This document shows positions 31,043 through 40,369 of a stretch of DNA of 64,000 nucleotides, piece after piece. Position 1 is the stretch's first letter. Each line of letters begins with the position of its first letter. Below the pieces are notes generated by a model. That model was not told the origin of the DNA, did not search any database, and saw only the letters and a program-made list of their open reading frames with translations. The stretch spans positions 62,001 through 126,000 of the forward strand of contig JAEWTW010000057.1 of assembly GCA_023397655.1 (NCBI GenBank). Direction: 5' to 3'. Made by a program: the position numbers and the translations under genes. Origin of the DNA: Bacillota bacterium (GTDB taxonomy: Bacteria > Bacillota > Clostridia > Christensenellales > SZUA-584).

Positions 31043-33454
31043 ATGAACAAGGCCAAAGATATCGTGAGCCGCATGACCAACGGGGAAAAAGCACTGCTGC
31101 TGTCCGGGCGTGACTTCTGGCATTTGGAGGGCGTGGAGCGCTTCGGCCTGCCGTCCGTGATGGTGTGCGACGGGCCGCACGGCCTGCGCAAGCAGACGGA
31201 TAAGGGAAGCCATCTGGGGCAGGGCGGCAGCGTGCCCGCCGTGTGTTATCCCGCGGCGTGTGCCACGGCCTGCTCATTTGATGAATCGCTGCTGCGCGAG
31301 ATGGGCGCGGCGCTGGGGGACGAGTGTCAGTCGGAGGACATCGCGGTGCTGCTGGGACCGGGCACGAACCACAAGCGCAGCCCCTTGTGCGGGCGCAGCT
31401 TCGAATACTTCTCGGAGGACCCTTGTCTCTCTGGCGCAATGGCGGCGGCGTGGGTGGAGGGTATCCAGAGCCGGGGCGTGGGCGCAAGCCTCAAGCACTT
31501 TGCGGCCAACAGCCAGGAAACCGGAAGGCTGATCAACGACAGCGTCGCGGACGAACGCGCGCTGCGGGAGATATACCTCAAGGCCTTCGAAACAGCCATC
31601 AAAAAAAGCCAGCCGTGGACGGTGATGACGGCATACAACATGATCAACGGCACATACTGCTCCGAAAACAGCTGGCTGCTGCAGGACATGGCGCGCGGCG
31701 AATGGGGCTTTCACGGTGTGTTCATGACAGACTGGGGCGCGCTGAACAATGTGGCGGAGTCGTACCGCAGCGGGCTGGATCTGGAGATGCCGGGCGTGTC
31801 CAAGGGCACCGATGCCATCGTGCTGGATGCGGTGGACAAGGGGCTCATCCCGCAGCAGACGCTGGACGCCTGCGCCGAGCGTCTGGTGTCGCTGATACTG
31901 AAGAGCACCGAGCAGAAGCGTCAGGCTCAGGTGGATACCGTGGCGCATCTCATTCTCGCGCAGCGCATTGCGGAGCAGTCTGCCGTGCTGCTGAAGAACG
32001 ACGACTGCCTGTTGCCGTATGCAGGCGGCGGGCGTTTCGCCGTGGTGGGCAGCATGGCCAAACACCCGCGCTATCAGGGCGCGGGCAGCAGCAAGATCAA
32101 CCCTGTGGCGCTGGACAACGCGCACGATGCGCTGCGGTCGCTGGGGCTGCGCTTCGACTTCGCGGATGGCTACGCCCCCGAAGCCGTTGAACCGGACGAG
32201 GCCATGATACACAAAGCGGTAACCGCGGCGGCGGGCAAGGACGCCGTGTTCGTGTTCACGGGGCTGCCGGACAGCTATGAGTCCGAGGGCTTCGACCGCA
32301 CCTCGCTGGATCTGCCGCCTGCTCACAACCGGCTGATCGAGGCGGTGGCGGACGTGAACGACAACGTAGTGGTGGTGCTGCACTGCGGCGGCGCGGTCAC
32401 GATGCCGTGGCTGCCGCGCGTGAAGGCGGTGCTGCTGATGTACCTCAGCGGCTGCCAGGGCGGCAAGGCGGCGGCGAACCTGCTGCTGGGCTGTGCGAAC
32501 CCGTGCGGCAAGCTGGCCGAAACGTTTCCGCTGCGGTTGGCCGATACGCCATGTTACAACCACTATGCCAACGACAAATACACGACGCAGTACAGGGAGA
32601 GCATCTTCACCGGCTACCGATATTACGACGCCGCGGGCAGGGACGTGCTGTTCCCGTTCGGCCACGGCTTAAGCTACACCACGTTTGAGTACGCCACCAT
32701 CGAGCTGAGCAGCGGCAGCATCCGTGAGGGCGAGCCGCTGATCGTCACATTCACGGTGCGCAACACCGGTTTCGCGGCGGGCAAAGAGATCGCGCAGCTG
32801 TATGTGGCGCACCAGAACCCGTCCGTGTTCAAAGCGCCCAAGGAGCTGAAAAGCTTTGCCAAGGTAGCGCTGGAGCCGGGGGAGGAGAAAACAGTGACGC
32901 TCACGCTGGAACGCGATGCGTTCAGCTGGTACAACACCGCTGAAAAACGCTGGTGCGTGGATGCGGGGGAATACGAGATACTCGTCGGCGCGTCCAGCCG
33001 GGACATCCGTCTGAACGCTCCCCTACATATCGAAGCCGCGCCGTGCGCCGTGCCGGATTACCGCGAAACTGCGCCGTCCTACTACAGCCTGCCGCACATG
33101 GACGGAACGCTGGACATCCCCGAATCGGATTTTCTCGCGCTGCTGGGCACACCTGTCCGCCAGCCCCGCAAAGGCCGCCCGTTCCATCTCAACACGCCGG
33201 TGTTTGAGCTGCGTGAAACGCTGTTGGGGCGTGTGTTCGTATTCTTCGCCAAACGCATGGCGATCAAGTCCATGCAGGCCAACGAAGGCGAAGACGTGGA
33301 ACGCATGGTGAACGCCACGGTGATGGATATGCCGCTGCGTTCGCTGGGCATGTCGGGCGACTTCGACAAGCCCGCCATCGACGGCATGGCGGAGATATTC
33401 AACGGCCATTTGATACGGGGACTGAAGCGGATTTTGAAGAAGCGGCGGTATTGA
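31043..33454 (+). CDS. GH3 beta-glucosidase
   Basis: 803 residues, ATG after AAAGGAGCAAACCGC. Family 3 glycoside hydrolase: N-terminal barrel (VCDGPHGLRKQ, a GPGTNHKRSPLCGRSFEY-type substrate loop, SLKHFAANSQE), nucleophile Asp in FMTDWGALNN, C-terminal alpha/beta sandwich, and a fibronectin-type domain (YTTFEYATIELS, then VTFTVRNTG). About 120 further residues follow without a known domain. No signal peptide, so it acts on imported oligosaccharides in the cytoplasm. A TATAAT at 30981-30986 with a poor -35 may be its promoter. Not part of the toxin system. Confidence 0.93.
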   Translation: MNKAKDIVSRMTNGEKALLLSGRDFWHLEGVERFGLPSVMVCDGPHGLRKQTDKGSHLGQGGSVPAVCYPAACATACSFDESLLREMGAALGDECQSEDIAVLLGPGTNHKRSPLCGRSFEYFSEDPCLSGAMAAAWVEGIQSRGVGASLKHFAANSQETGRLINDSVADERALREIYLKAFETAIKKSQPWTVMTAYNMINGTYCSENSWLLQDMARGEWGFHGVFMTDWGALNNVAESYRSGLDLEMPGVSKGTDAIVLDAVDKGLIPQQTLDACAERLVSLILKSTEQKRQAQVDTVAHLILAQRIAEQSAVLLKNDDCLLPYAGGGRFAVVGSMAKHPRYQGAGSSKINPVALDNAHDALRSLGLRFDFADGYAPEAVEPDEAMIHKAVTAAAGKDAVFVFTGLPDSYESEGFDRTSLDLPPAHNRLIEAVADVNDNVVVVLHCGGAVTMPWLPRVKAVLLMYLSGCQGGKAAANLLLGCANPCGKLAETFPLRLADTPCYNHYANDKYTTQYRESIFTGYRYYDAAGRDVLFPFGHGLSYTTFEYATIELSSGSIREGEPLIVTFTVRNTGFAAGKEIAQLYVAHQNPSVFKAPKELKSFAKVALEPGEEKTVTLTLERDAFSWYNTAEKRWCVDAGEYEILVGASSRDIRLNAPLHIEAAPCAVPDYRETAPSYYSLPHMDGTLDIPESDFLALLGTPVRQPRKGRPFHLNTPVFELRETLLGRVFVFFAKRMAIKSMQANEGEDVERMVNATVMDMPLRSLGMSGDFDKPAIDGMAEIFNGHLIRGLKRILKKRRY

Positions 33455-33483
33455 TTTATATCAGATGTTATTGAGGTAGCAAT

Positions 33484-33837
33484 ATGGAATTGGAATTCAA
33501 TCGTGATAGTATTGAAGTGAATTGGATATATGATTATAAACTAATAAAAGTGCAAAAATTCAATATTCTCGACGCTGTAGTTCAACAAGAATCAATCTTG
33601 GTGATATATGAAGATCAAGAATTCGGATATCCACACCTTGCTTGCTATAACCTAAATGGTAGTCTTAGATTTGAAATCCAATCTACAGATAGCTTTGGAA
33701 TTTTACGCTTTACTTCTCAACATGGCATCGATATCCCTGTAGTGGGCTGGATAAAGGAAAATGGAGAGTACAATGATTATTACTTCTCTGTCAATATAAA
33801 GAGTGGTAGTTTAAAGAAATACGGAAGAGCATATTAA
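33484..33837 (+). CDS. Hypothetical protein, 117 aa, immunity-like size and composition
   Basis: ATG after TTGAGGTAGCAAT. Beta-rich protein (YDYKLIKVQKFNILD, ILVIYEDQEFGYPHLACYN, FSVNIKSGSLKKYG). Family not recognised. Its low GC contrasts sharply with the GH3 gene 30 bp upstream and matches the immunity genes of the array, so it may be a stray immunity gene. This is inference from composition only. Confidence 0.55.
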   Translation: MELEFNRDSIEVNWIYDYKLIKVQKFNILDAVVQQESILVIYEDQEFGYPHLACYNLNGSLRFEIQSTDSFGILRFTSQHGIDIPVVGWIKENGEYNDYYFSVNIKSGSLKKYGRAY

Positions 33838-33878
33838 TTAGACGCAAATAGCAAGTGAATTTTTAAAAGGGGTCTTTT

Positions 33879-34025
33879 ATGCGTAAATTTGAGTATAAGA
33901 TTGTGCGTATCAGCGGTACAGGTGACAAGGCCATAAGTGTGCTGAATGATCTGGGTCGGCAGGGATGGGAGCTGGTTCAGGTCGTCTGGGGATCGTGGCA
34001 TTATTTTAAGAGGCAGATGGATTAA
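33879..34025 (+). CDS. DUF4177-type small protein, 48 aa
   Basis: ATG after AAAAGGGGTCTTTT. The sequence runs RKFEYKIVRI, LNDLGRQGWELVQVVWG, YFKRQMD, the pattern of DUF4177 (a short alpha/beta protein whose ...LGxxGWELV... core is diagnostic). Function unknown. Confidence 0.7.
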   Translation: MRKFEYKIVRISGTGDKAISVLNDLGRQGWELVQVVWGSWHYFKRQMD

Positions 34026-34030
34026 GGTGT

Positions 34031-34065
34031 AAAAGAAAAGGCCGGCGCAACTGCACCGCACCGGC
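34031..34065 (-). terminator. Terminator of the LRR lipoprotein operon (minus strand)
   Basis: On the minus strand GCCGG/CCGGC arms are followed by CCTTTTCTTTT. It also sits just after the DUF4177 stop codon on the plus strand. Confidence 0.6.
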
Positions 34066-34154
34066 TGTGAGAATTGGGAGATGGTCCTGAGCATGGGGAA
34101 GCCGTTTGCGGCAGCCGCACTTGTTTACAGCCTTCCCAAAACACTGGACAATAT

Positions 34155-34919
34155 TTAAAGCTCAAAATCCTTTTCATCGAGGTTGGGATACACGTCTTTA
34201 AGCGGCGTGTAGTCGGAGGCCGGATTGCCGGATAACTGCACGGTCTTGAGCTGGGAGAGCCCGGACAGCGGTAACAGGTCGGTCACCTGATTATCCTCCA
34301 TACAGAGATAGACCAGGTTTTTCATACCGGAGAGTGCGCTGATGTCGGTGATCTGGTTGCCCTTTATCCATATGCTTTGCATCTGCGTCATGCCCTCGAG
34401 TGCGCTGATGTCCGAGATCTTGTTGCCCCATATCCAAAGGTCCTTCATATTGGTCATGCCGGACAGCGCGCTGATAACAGCGATATCGTCGCAGCAGACA
34501 TATAGGCATTCCAGCTGTGTCAAAGCGGCCAGCGGGCTTATGTCAAAGGCTTCGCCGTCATTGTACAGCGCCCAGTTGAGGTTTAGATTTGTCAGGTTGG
34601 GGAATTGCGCAAGGTCGCTGACGTCTGCAACTCTGGGGATCGGAATGCCGCCTTCCATCTGCAGGTCCAGCGCTGTAACGGCTTCCGCCTCGGCAAGCGT
34701 GATGTCGCCCTCCGGCTTGTTCATGGCCTTACGTACCAGCTCTTCCAGCACAACGTCGGTGAACACGACGGCTGGCTCAGGCGTCGGTTCTGCCTTGGGC
34801 TGGGGCGTCGTCGCTTCGGTAGAGGCGGGTAACGGTTCCGGCGGAGCGGCAGGCGCACCGCACGCGGCCAGACCCAGCATCAGCAGCAATGCAAACATCA
34901 GATGTGAAGCTCTTTTCAT
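34155..34919 (-). CDS. Leucine-rich-repeat lipoprotein A
   Basis: 254 residues, ATG after AAGGAGATAAACG. Lipoprotein signal with LGLAAC, a Pro/Thr/Glu-rich linker, then a cap segment (FTDVVLEELVRKAMNKPEGDI) and about six internalin-type leucine-rich repeats (DISALSGMKNLVYLCMEDNQV). It is anchored outside the cell. The cap and repeats are shared with the next lipoprotein and with the extracellular part of the kinase at 35955, so the three genes form a paralogous set. Confidence 0.85.
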   Translation of the reverse strand: MKRASHLMFALLLMLGLAACGAPAAPPEPLPASTEATTPQPKAEPTPEPAVVFTDVVLEELVRKAMNKPEGDITLAEAEAVTALDLQMEGGIPIPRVADVSDLAQFPNLTNLNLNWALYNDGEAFDISPLAALTQLECLYVCCDDIAVISALSGMTNMKDLWIWGNKISDISALEGMTQMQSIWIKGNQITDISALSGMKNLVYLCMEDNQVTDLLPLSGLSQLKTVQLSGNPASDYTPLKDVYPNLDEKDFEL

Positions 34920-34948
34920 CGTTTATCTCCTTATGAAAATGATTGTGG

Positions 34949-35788
34949 TCACATCTCAAAGTCTTTGTTCTCAAGATTTGGGTAGATGTCCGCCAGCGGT
35001 GAATAATCGGTGACCGGACAGTCCTCCAAGTACAAACTTTTCAGATTGACGAGGTCTTTCAGCGGCGATACGTCACTGACATCGGAGCCGCGCAGGCTGA
35101 CTTCAACAAGGCTCGTCAGTCCGGCGGCGGGGCTTAGGTCGGTGACGCCGGAAAACTCTATATTCAGCCTTTGTAGGTTTTTAAAGTTGGTGACAATGCT
35201 GATATCGGTAAGCTCCTTTCCGCCCTGTATCCAGAGCATCTCCATCTTTGTCATGCCCACCAGCCGTTGCATATCAGCGTTTGTAAAGCTGTCGCTGGAA
35301 ATTATTAAATCCATCATCCCAGTCAATTCGGACAGTGCCGAGAAATCCTTAACGCTCCGCGCGTCGAAATAATATAACGCAAACAGGTTTTTCATTCCGG
35401 CCAGCGGGGCTAAATCCTCGATCTGATGATAAGACAGGTCAAGGCTCTGCAGGTTTTTGAAATATTGAAGTGCGCTTATGTCCTTGATTCTTGGGGTTGA
35501 GCTGCTGCTGGGGTCTTGAACTCTGAAATCGAAGCGTTCCACCGCTTCCGCTTCCGCGACGGTGATGTCGCCCTCCGGTTTTCCCATCGCTTCGCGCACC
35601 ATATCCTCCAGCGCGTCGTCGGTGAACTCAACGACAGGCTCCGCCAAAGGCTCTGGTGTGGGGTCTGCCGTTGGGGCTACCGTGGGGGCTGCTGTGGGAA
35701 CGGGCGTTTCCACAGCTAAGGGGGTACCACAGGCGGCAAGGCTCAGCGCCAGCGCCCCAGCCAGAATCATCCGTACAACTCTCTTCAT
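34949..35788 (-). CDS. Leucine-rich-repeat lipoprotein B
   Basis: 279 residues. Signal with LSLAAC, Pro/Thr/Val linker, the cap FTDDALEDMVREAMGKPEGDI, then about seven leucine-rich repeats (LKDLVNLKSLYLEDCPVTDYS). It lies 29 bp upstream of lipoprotein A, so the two are probably one transcript. ATG follows AGGAGGGATACCCCG. Confidence 0.85.
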   Translation of the reverse strand: MKRVVRMILAGALALSLAACGTPLAVETPVPTAAPTVAPTADPTPEPLAEPVVEFTDDALEDMVREAMGKPEGDITVAEAEAVERFDFRVQDPSSSSTPRIKDISALQYFKNLQSLDLSYHQIEDLAPLAGMKNLFALYYFDARSVKDFSALSELTGMMDLIISSDSFTNADMQRLVGMTKMEMLWIQGGKELTDISIVTNFKNLQRLNIEFSGVTDLSPAAGLTSLVEVSLRGSDVSDVSPLKDLVNLKSLYLEDCPVTDYSPLADIYPNLENKDFEM

Positions 35789-35839
35789 CGGGGTATCCCT
35801 CCTGTAATCAGATACACATCCGGGTGTTTGCTAATCTCC

Positions 35840-35862
35840 AAAGAAAAACCGGCAACCGCCGG
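35840..35862 (-). terminator. Terminator after the kinase gene (minus strand)
   Basis: CCGGC-GGTT-GCCGG stem with TTTTTCTTT downstream on the minus strand, between the kinase stop codon and lipoprotein B. Confidence 0.7.
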
Positions 35863-35954
35863 GGGTGCTTCAATCTTTGCTGAAAGCCTGGAACTCACCG
35901 AAATTATTATACTGAATATAAAGCCTTTGCGGGTATGCACGAAGCACACATCGG

Positions 35955-37550
35955 TCACTCATAGACGATATCAAAACGGGCTCCCGCAAGCTGCGCCTCC
36001 GCCATCGGCCGCAGTTCCTCGCTCAGCTTTACGGTGCCAAGGTACGGCAGCTCCAGCAGCGGTGTCAGGTCTTCGATGGGGTTCTGCTTCAGGTCAGCGT
36101 AGGTGAGGTGTTTCAGCTGTTTAAGTGGAGAAATATCGCGGATACGGCAGTTGAGCAGCACCAGCCGCTCCAGATTGTGGAAACGGACGACGATGCTGAT
36201 ATCGTGCAGCTGTGTGCTCTCCACCCAGAAGGAAACAAGCGAGGTCATACCGTCGCAGGCTTGTACATTGACGTCGGTGATCGGGCAGCCCACCAGCATG
36301 ATATCCTTCATGCCCGTCAGACCTTTGAGCGGGGAGAAATCCTGAATATCTCCGTTGCCGTTCAGGTGCAGCGTTTCCAGCTGCGTGAGGCCGGACAACG
36401 ATGAGATGTCGTCCACACTGTTCCAGTCCAGTTTCAGGCTGCGCAGGTTCGGGAACCGGGCGAGCGCACCGATCTGGGTGAGGCGCATGTCTGCCGGTGC
36501 GCCGGGGTTGTCATTGGAGAGATCCAGCTCGGTGACCGCTGCCGCCTGCTCAATGGTGATTGTGCCGGATTGGCGGTCCATCGCGACGCGCACACGCTGC
36601 TCCAGCAAAGCGTCGTCGAACACCACCGGCTGGTTGTCGATGAACAGACCATCCACCACGGGCACACTGATATCCGTGAAGCGCCCCGCTGCGTAACCCA
36701 CCACGATCAGCAGCACAGCCGCAAGAACTGCAGCGGCTGCCCCGATAGCGCGGCCTTTGATGCGGCTGCCATATGCGTTGATCGCTCGGTACAGCTGCAA
36801 GGCACTGTGGTAACGCTTCTTCGGATCGAACGCCGTGCACCGGACGATGATGCGCCTGAGCGCCGCGGAGCGTACCATCGGCAGAGCGGTGGAAAAATCG
36901 CTGCGTCCCGTCAGCATCCACGCCAGCACCACGCCCAGCGCGTAGATATCCGCGCGGCAGTCGGTCTGCGAAAAGCCGTACTGCTCGGGCGGAGAAAAGC
37001 CGTGCGTACCCATGAAGACGGTGTCGCTGCCTGCTCCTGCCGCATATTCACGCGCGATGCCGAAGTCTATCAGCGTCGCACGGCGCGTTTCGGGGTTAAT
37101 AATGATGTTGGATGGCTTTATGTCGCGGTGAATCACCGGCGGTTTCTGACAGTGCAGATACGTGAGTATACTGCACAGCTGTTTTGCAATATCCAGCGCG
37201 TCATATTCAGGCAGCGGCCTTTGCGCATACTCATCCAGCGGCACGCCCGGTATGTATTCACGGACCAGAAAGACATGCCCGTCCATTTCGTATTTGCCAG
37301 AAAAACCCGCCAGACCGGGATGTGACAGGCGGGGGAGTATGTCTGCTTCGGGCAGACGGTTATCAGAGGCGCATCGGCGTGCTACCGCCATGCCGCCGTC
37401 CGATTTGGATTTGAGCAGGTAGGTTTCGCTCTGTTCGTTTTCCGACAGCAGCTCCAGCGGGACATACTTGTCCAGCAATGCGGCGGGAAATTGCTCCGTA
37501 CCGAACTGCCGCGCAAAAGCGGTCGCGTGCGATTCCGGCGTGCTACTCAT
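35955..37550 (-). CDS. Membrane Ser/Thr kinase with extracellular leucine-rich repeats
   Basis: 531 residues. Start 37550 follows GGGAGGGGCGCT; the frame from 37715 is too long. Residues about 28-255 are a protein kinase with VIHRDIKPSNIII and LIDFGIARE. The glycine loop is degenerate (LLSENEQSETYLL), and the position of the invariant lysine reads Arg58 (MAVARRC). A membrane helix (AAAAVLAAVLLIVVGYAAG, near 270) leads to an outside domain with the same cap (FDDALLEQRVRVAMDRQ) and leucine-rich repeats as the two lipoproteins. Activity may be reduced or use another lysine. It overlaps the regulator gene upstream by 8 bp. Confidence 0.85.
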   Translation of the reverse strand: MSSTPESHATAFARQFGTEQFPAALLDKYVPLELLSENEQSETYLLKSKSDGGMAVARRCASDNRLPEADILPRLSHPGLAGFSGKYEMDGHVFLVREYIPGVPLDEYAQRPLPEYDALDIAKQLCSILTYLHCQKPPVIHRDIKPSNIIINPETRRATLIDFGIAREYAAGAGSDTVFMGTHGFSPPEQYGFSQTDCRADIYALGVVLAWMLTGRSDFSTALPMVRSAALRRIIVRCTAFDPKKRYHSALQLYRAINAYGSRIKGRAIGAAAAVLAAVLLIVVGYAAGRFTDISVPVVDGLFIDNQPVVFDDALLEQRVRVAMDRQSGTITIEQAAAVTELDLSNDNPGAPADMRLTQIGALARFPNLRSLKLDWNSVDDISSLSGLTQLETLHLNGNGDIQDFSPLKGLTGMKDIMLVGCPITDVNVQACDGMTSLVSFWVESTQLHDISIVVRFHNLERLVLLNCRIRDISPLKQLKHLTYADLKQNPIEDLTPLLELPYLGTVKLSEELRPMAEAQLAGARFDIVYE

Positions 37551-38004
37551 AGCGCCCCTCCCGTCCGATGAGCGGCAGAGCAAGCTCCTGCAGCGTGGCC
37601 TGAGCGTCGAAAAAGCCGATGCCGTTGTTGAGGCAGTACATGATAACGGCGTCCCGCTTGATCTTGGGATACAGCGGGCTTTTGCAGGCGATCTTGAGCA
37701 GCTCCTGCGCTTCATCCACGTTCATCGAGAAGCCAAACGCGAGCTGGATCACCTTGTCCCGCGAGGGCTGGCGAAGGCCGCTGAACAGCTGGTGGCCGTA
37801 CGTGCGGTCGATGCCGCCGTTTTTGATCACGCGCTCACAGACGAGGTCCTTCTCAGCACAGATACGCTGTATGTATTCGCGGAACGTCGTCTTGAGGAAG
37901 GCGCTGTCGTAGGTGTTCATGAAAGCTTTGAGGCGGGCGGTTTTAAACAGCCGGTGCATCAGCGTGCTGGTGCTCACGGCGGCGCGAACGGGTTGCTTTT
38001 TCAT
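37543..38004 (-). CDS. HTH-type partner of the kinase
   Basis: 153 residues; ATG 38004 after AAAGGACAAAGAAGC. It has an XRE-like helix-turn-helix (RVIKNGGIDRTYGHQLFSGLRQPSRDKV) and a conserved C-terminal part (AFGFSMNVDEAQELLKIACKS, LYPKIKRDAVIMYCLNNG). I recall this family next to Ser/Thr kinase genes in clostridia. Its stop codon lies within the kinase start, so translation is coupled, and the protein is likely a substrate or regulator of the kinase (inferred). Confidence 0.75.
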   Translation of the reverse strand: MKKQPVRAAVSTSTLMHRLFKTARLKAFMNTYDSAFLKTTFREYIQRICAEKDLVCERVIKNGGIDRTYGHQLFSGLRQPSRDKVIQLAFGFSMNVDEAQELLKIACKSPLYPKIKRDAVIMYCLNNGIGFFDAQATLQELALPLIGREGRYE

Positions 38005-38282
38005 GCTTCTTTGTCCTTTGCAGTACCAGGCTATTGGCAGGTTTGGCTGAAGTAAGGCCCATGAGGGGTTTGTATGAAGTGTGGCTTCACGAACCAAGTC
38101 CATTATACAGCCATAAATATACAAAATAAAGAACAATATGACTATGTATGCAAAATGAGATTATGAAGACGACGGGCCTTCTGCAAATAAATCTTTCGTT
38201 TTTCGACAAAAAAGAGTATTCTGATGAAGATACATTTCTTAAGGTATGGATTCATACTATCATCATAAGATCGGGGAACGCT

Positions 38283-39542
38283 ATGGGGACAAAACTCACG
38301 CTGCAGCAGAAGCTGGAAAGAAAGCACATGGGCAAGCCGCCCGCACTTCTCTACTGGATTTTGATACGCATATGGATGTTGGCGCTGTGCAAGAAGCTTG
38401 GCATCACGTTCACATACAACGCGCGCCCCGGCAAGGATAAAAACCCCTACGTGCTGGTGGGCAACCACGCCTCGCGCGTGGACTACCTGTACAGCGCGCC
38501 CGCGGTGCTGCCGCACCGGCTGAACTACGTGGTGGGCTACAACGAATTCTTCCGTTCCCACCTGTATCCCATATTCTCATTGATGCAGGTGATACCCAAG
38601 CGCAACTTCGCACCGGACGTACACGCAGTGTCCGAGATCATGCGCGTGATCAAAAACGGCGGGCGCGTGTGCCTGTTCCCCGAGGGCATGAGCTCCATAT
38701 CGGGCGGCGGGCAGCCATGCGCAGTGGGCACCGGGCGCCTGCTCAAAAAGCTGGGCGTCACGGTATATTACATCAAGATCGCCGGGGGCTACATGACCAA
38801 TACCAAGCACTGTCTGGATACGCGTCCGGGCCGCGTGGAGGTGGTGGTGGACACGCTGTTCACGCCGGAACAGCTGCAAGCCCTGAGTGCCGACGAGATA
38901 CAGGAAACGCTGAACCGCGAGCTCGCTCACGACGATTACCTGTGGAATAGGCAGGCGCGGGTAAAGTTCGACGGCAGGGGTGAGATGGCCAAAAGCCTGC
39001 ACGATCTGTTGTATCTGTGCCCCAAATGCGGCGGCCTGCATACGATGCGCGGCGAGGGAGATGTGATCCGCTGCGCGGCGTGTTCCAACGGCGCGCGCAT
39101 CAACGAATACTACGACCTCGTACCGCTGGATGAGAATTGCGTGATACCCGAAACGATATCGCATTGGTATGCGCTGCAGCGCGAAAAAGCGAAAGCAGAG
39201 GTTGGTGCGGAGGATTTCGCGCACAGCGGACGCGTGAAGCTGGGCGTGCTGCCGAAGCACAAGCGGTTGAACAAGAGCGAGACCTCCGTCATTGCGGGGG
39301 AAGGGACGCTGACGCTGTCCCGCGCGGGGCTTGCGTATGCGGGTACGAAGGACGGCGAGCCGTTCACGTTCACGCTGCCCACCGATGCTGTACCCACGTT
39401 CGGCATGTGCACCGACATATCCCGCTTCTACACGTTCCATCAGGGCGACTTCTACGAGTTCTATCCCGAAAACAATGACACGATGCGCTGGTTCCATCTG
39501 ACGGAGGAACTGCACCGCGTGTGCGGCGGCAAATGGCGCTGA
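38283..39542 (+). CDS. 1-acyl-sn-glycerol-3-phosphate acyltransferase-like protein with zinc ribbon
   Basis: 419 residues from ATG 38283 (GGGGAACGCT upstream); the frame from 38148 adds 45 residues without homology. PlsC-type motifs: NHASRVD (H-x4-D active site), FRSHLYPIFSLMQVIPKRNF, FPEGMSS. The C-terminal third has CPKCGG and CAACSNG, a zinc ribbon, then a beta-rich region. PlsC enzymes acylate lysophosphatidate at the membrane in phospholipid synthesis. The extra C-terminal region is unusual, so the acceptor may differ. Confidence 0.8.
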   Translation: MGTKLTLQQKLERKHMGKPPALLYWILIRIWMLALCKKLGITFTYNARPGKDKNPYVLVGNHASRVDYLYSAPAVLPHRLNYVVGYNEFFRSHLYPIFSLMQVIPKRNFAPDVHAVSEIMRVIKNGGRVCLFPEGMSSISGGGQPCAVGTGRLLKKLGVTVYYIKIAGGYMTNTKHCLDTRPGRVEVVVDTLFTPEQLQALSADEIQETLNRELAHDDYLWNRQARVKFDGRGEMAKSLHDLLYLCPKCGGLHTMRGEGDVIRCAACSNGARINEYYDLVPLDENCVIPETISHWYALQREKAKAEVGAEDFAHSGRVKLGVLPKHKRLNKSETSVIAGEGTLTLSRAGLAYAGTKDGEPFTFTLPTDAVPTFGMCTDISRFYTFHQGDFYEFYPENNDTMRWFHLTEELHRVCGGKWR

Positions 39543-40214
39543 TCAGATTATGCGCAGGAAGAAGCTTGCGGCGATGAGCGTCTGCGCCGCGATATAAGGC
39601 GCCATGATCTTCAAATGGCTGTGTTTGGTTTCGCCGCGGAACACCTCGAAGACGAGGAATGTATCGGACAGTCCAAACAGCAGCGTGCCGCCCAGCAGCA
39701 CAAATGAACCGAGGCTCAGTGTCGCAACGGCGTCCAGTGCGGCGGATGCGCACAGTGTGCCCAGCAGCAGAAAATAGAGTGGTCCCGTTACCAGTTGAAG
39801 CTTCGGCAGATAGTGCCGGAGCTTTCTGAATATCTGCCACAGAACGGATAAGAACACGACCGCTGCCACAGCGATGCACCATCCGGGCGGCGGCGTCATC
39901 ACCAGGTACAGTTGTATGAGATACAGCACGTGTCCGATGGAAAAGAACGCGGGCCCGATGGTCAGCCCCACAGCGTTGTGTTGGTCCAGCAGCGCGATAT
40001 CGCCCGCGCAGCCTGCAATCAGCCCGAGCATCACGCGCCAGGGCAGCAGCGCAGTGGTAGACACTGTCCAGAACAATACGAACGTCACCGCGAGCAGCGG
40101 CATCAGCAGCGCCTTGGTGATGCACCGAAGCACTTCCCAACCGCGGGCAGCGGCAACGAAATGGATTGCGATATCGGCGGCAAAGAGCGCCGCAGCCGCG
40201 TAACCGAACACCAT
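39543..40214 (-). CDS. YhhN-family membrane protein
   Basis: 223 residues; ATG 40214 after AGGAGGGGCTGT. About eight hydrophobic helices. Family features: TKALLMPLLAVTF near the N-terminus, GLIAGCAGDIALL (the conserved GDI segment), FFSIGHVLYLIQL, and GLSDTFLVFEVF. YhhN/TMEM86 members include lysoplasmalogenases, which hydrolyse the vinyl-ether bond of lysoplasmalogens. Plasmalogens are common in anaerobic clostridia. Its stop abuts that of the acyltransferase gene, and both concern lipids. Confidence 0.8.
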   Translation of the reverse strand: MVFGYAAAALFAADIAIHFVAAARGWEVLRCITKALLMPLLAVTFVLFWTVSTTALLPWRVMLGLIAGCAGDIALLDQHNAVGLTIGPAFFSIGHVLYLIQLYLVMTPPPGWCIAVAAVVFLSVLWQIFRKLRHYLPKLQLVTGPLYFLLLGTLCASAALDAVATLSLGSFVLLGGTLLFGLSDTFLVFEVFRGETKHSHLKIMAPYIAAQTLIAASFFLRII

Positions 40215-40369
40215 ACAGCCCCTCCTGTTATGCATGCAAATTTAAGGTTGATTATACCATATATTGACGATTGATGAAAGAACCTGACTCCTTGCATAGA
40301 AAATTATTTGTTTCAAGGCTCCAAATTGCGCCGATATAATCAGTGAAACAACTCAAAGGAGGAAGAAAT

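Noticed and set aside
31274..32665. 463-aa minus-strand ORF in the GH3 gene
   Set aside because: Composition is that of an antisense shadow of a GC-rich gene; the GH3 frame is complete.
38148..38282. N-terminal extension of the acyltransferase
   Set aside because: The 45 residues are AT-rich, have no ribosome site in front and do not resemble the family; ATG 38283 is better placed.
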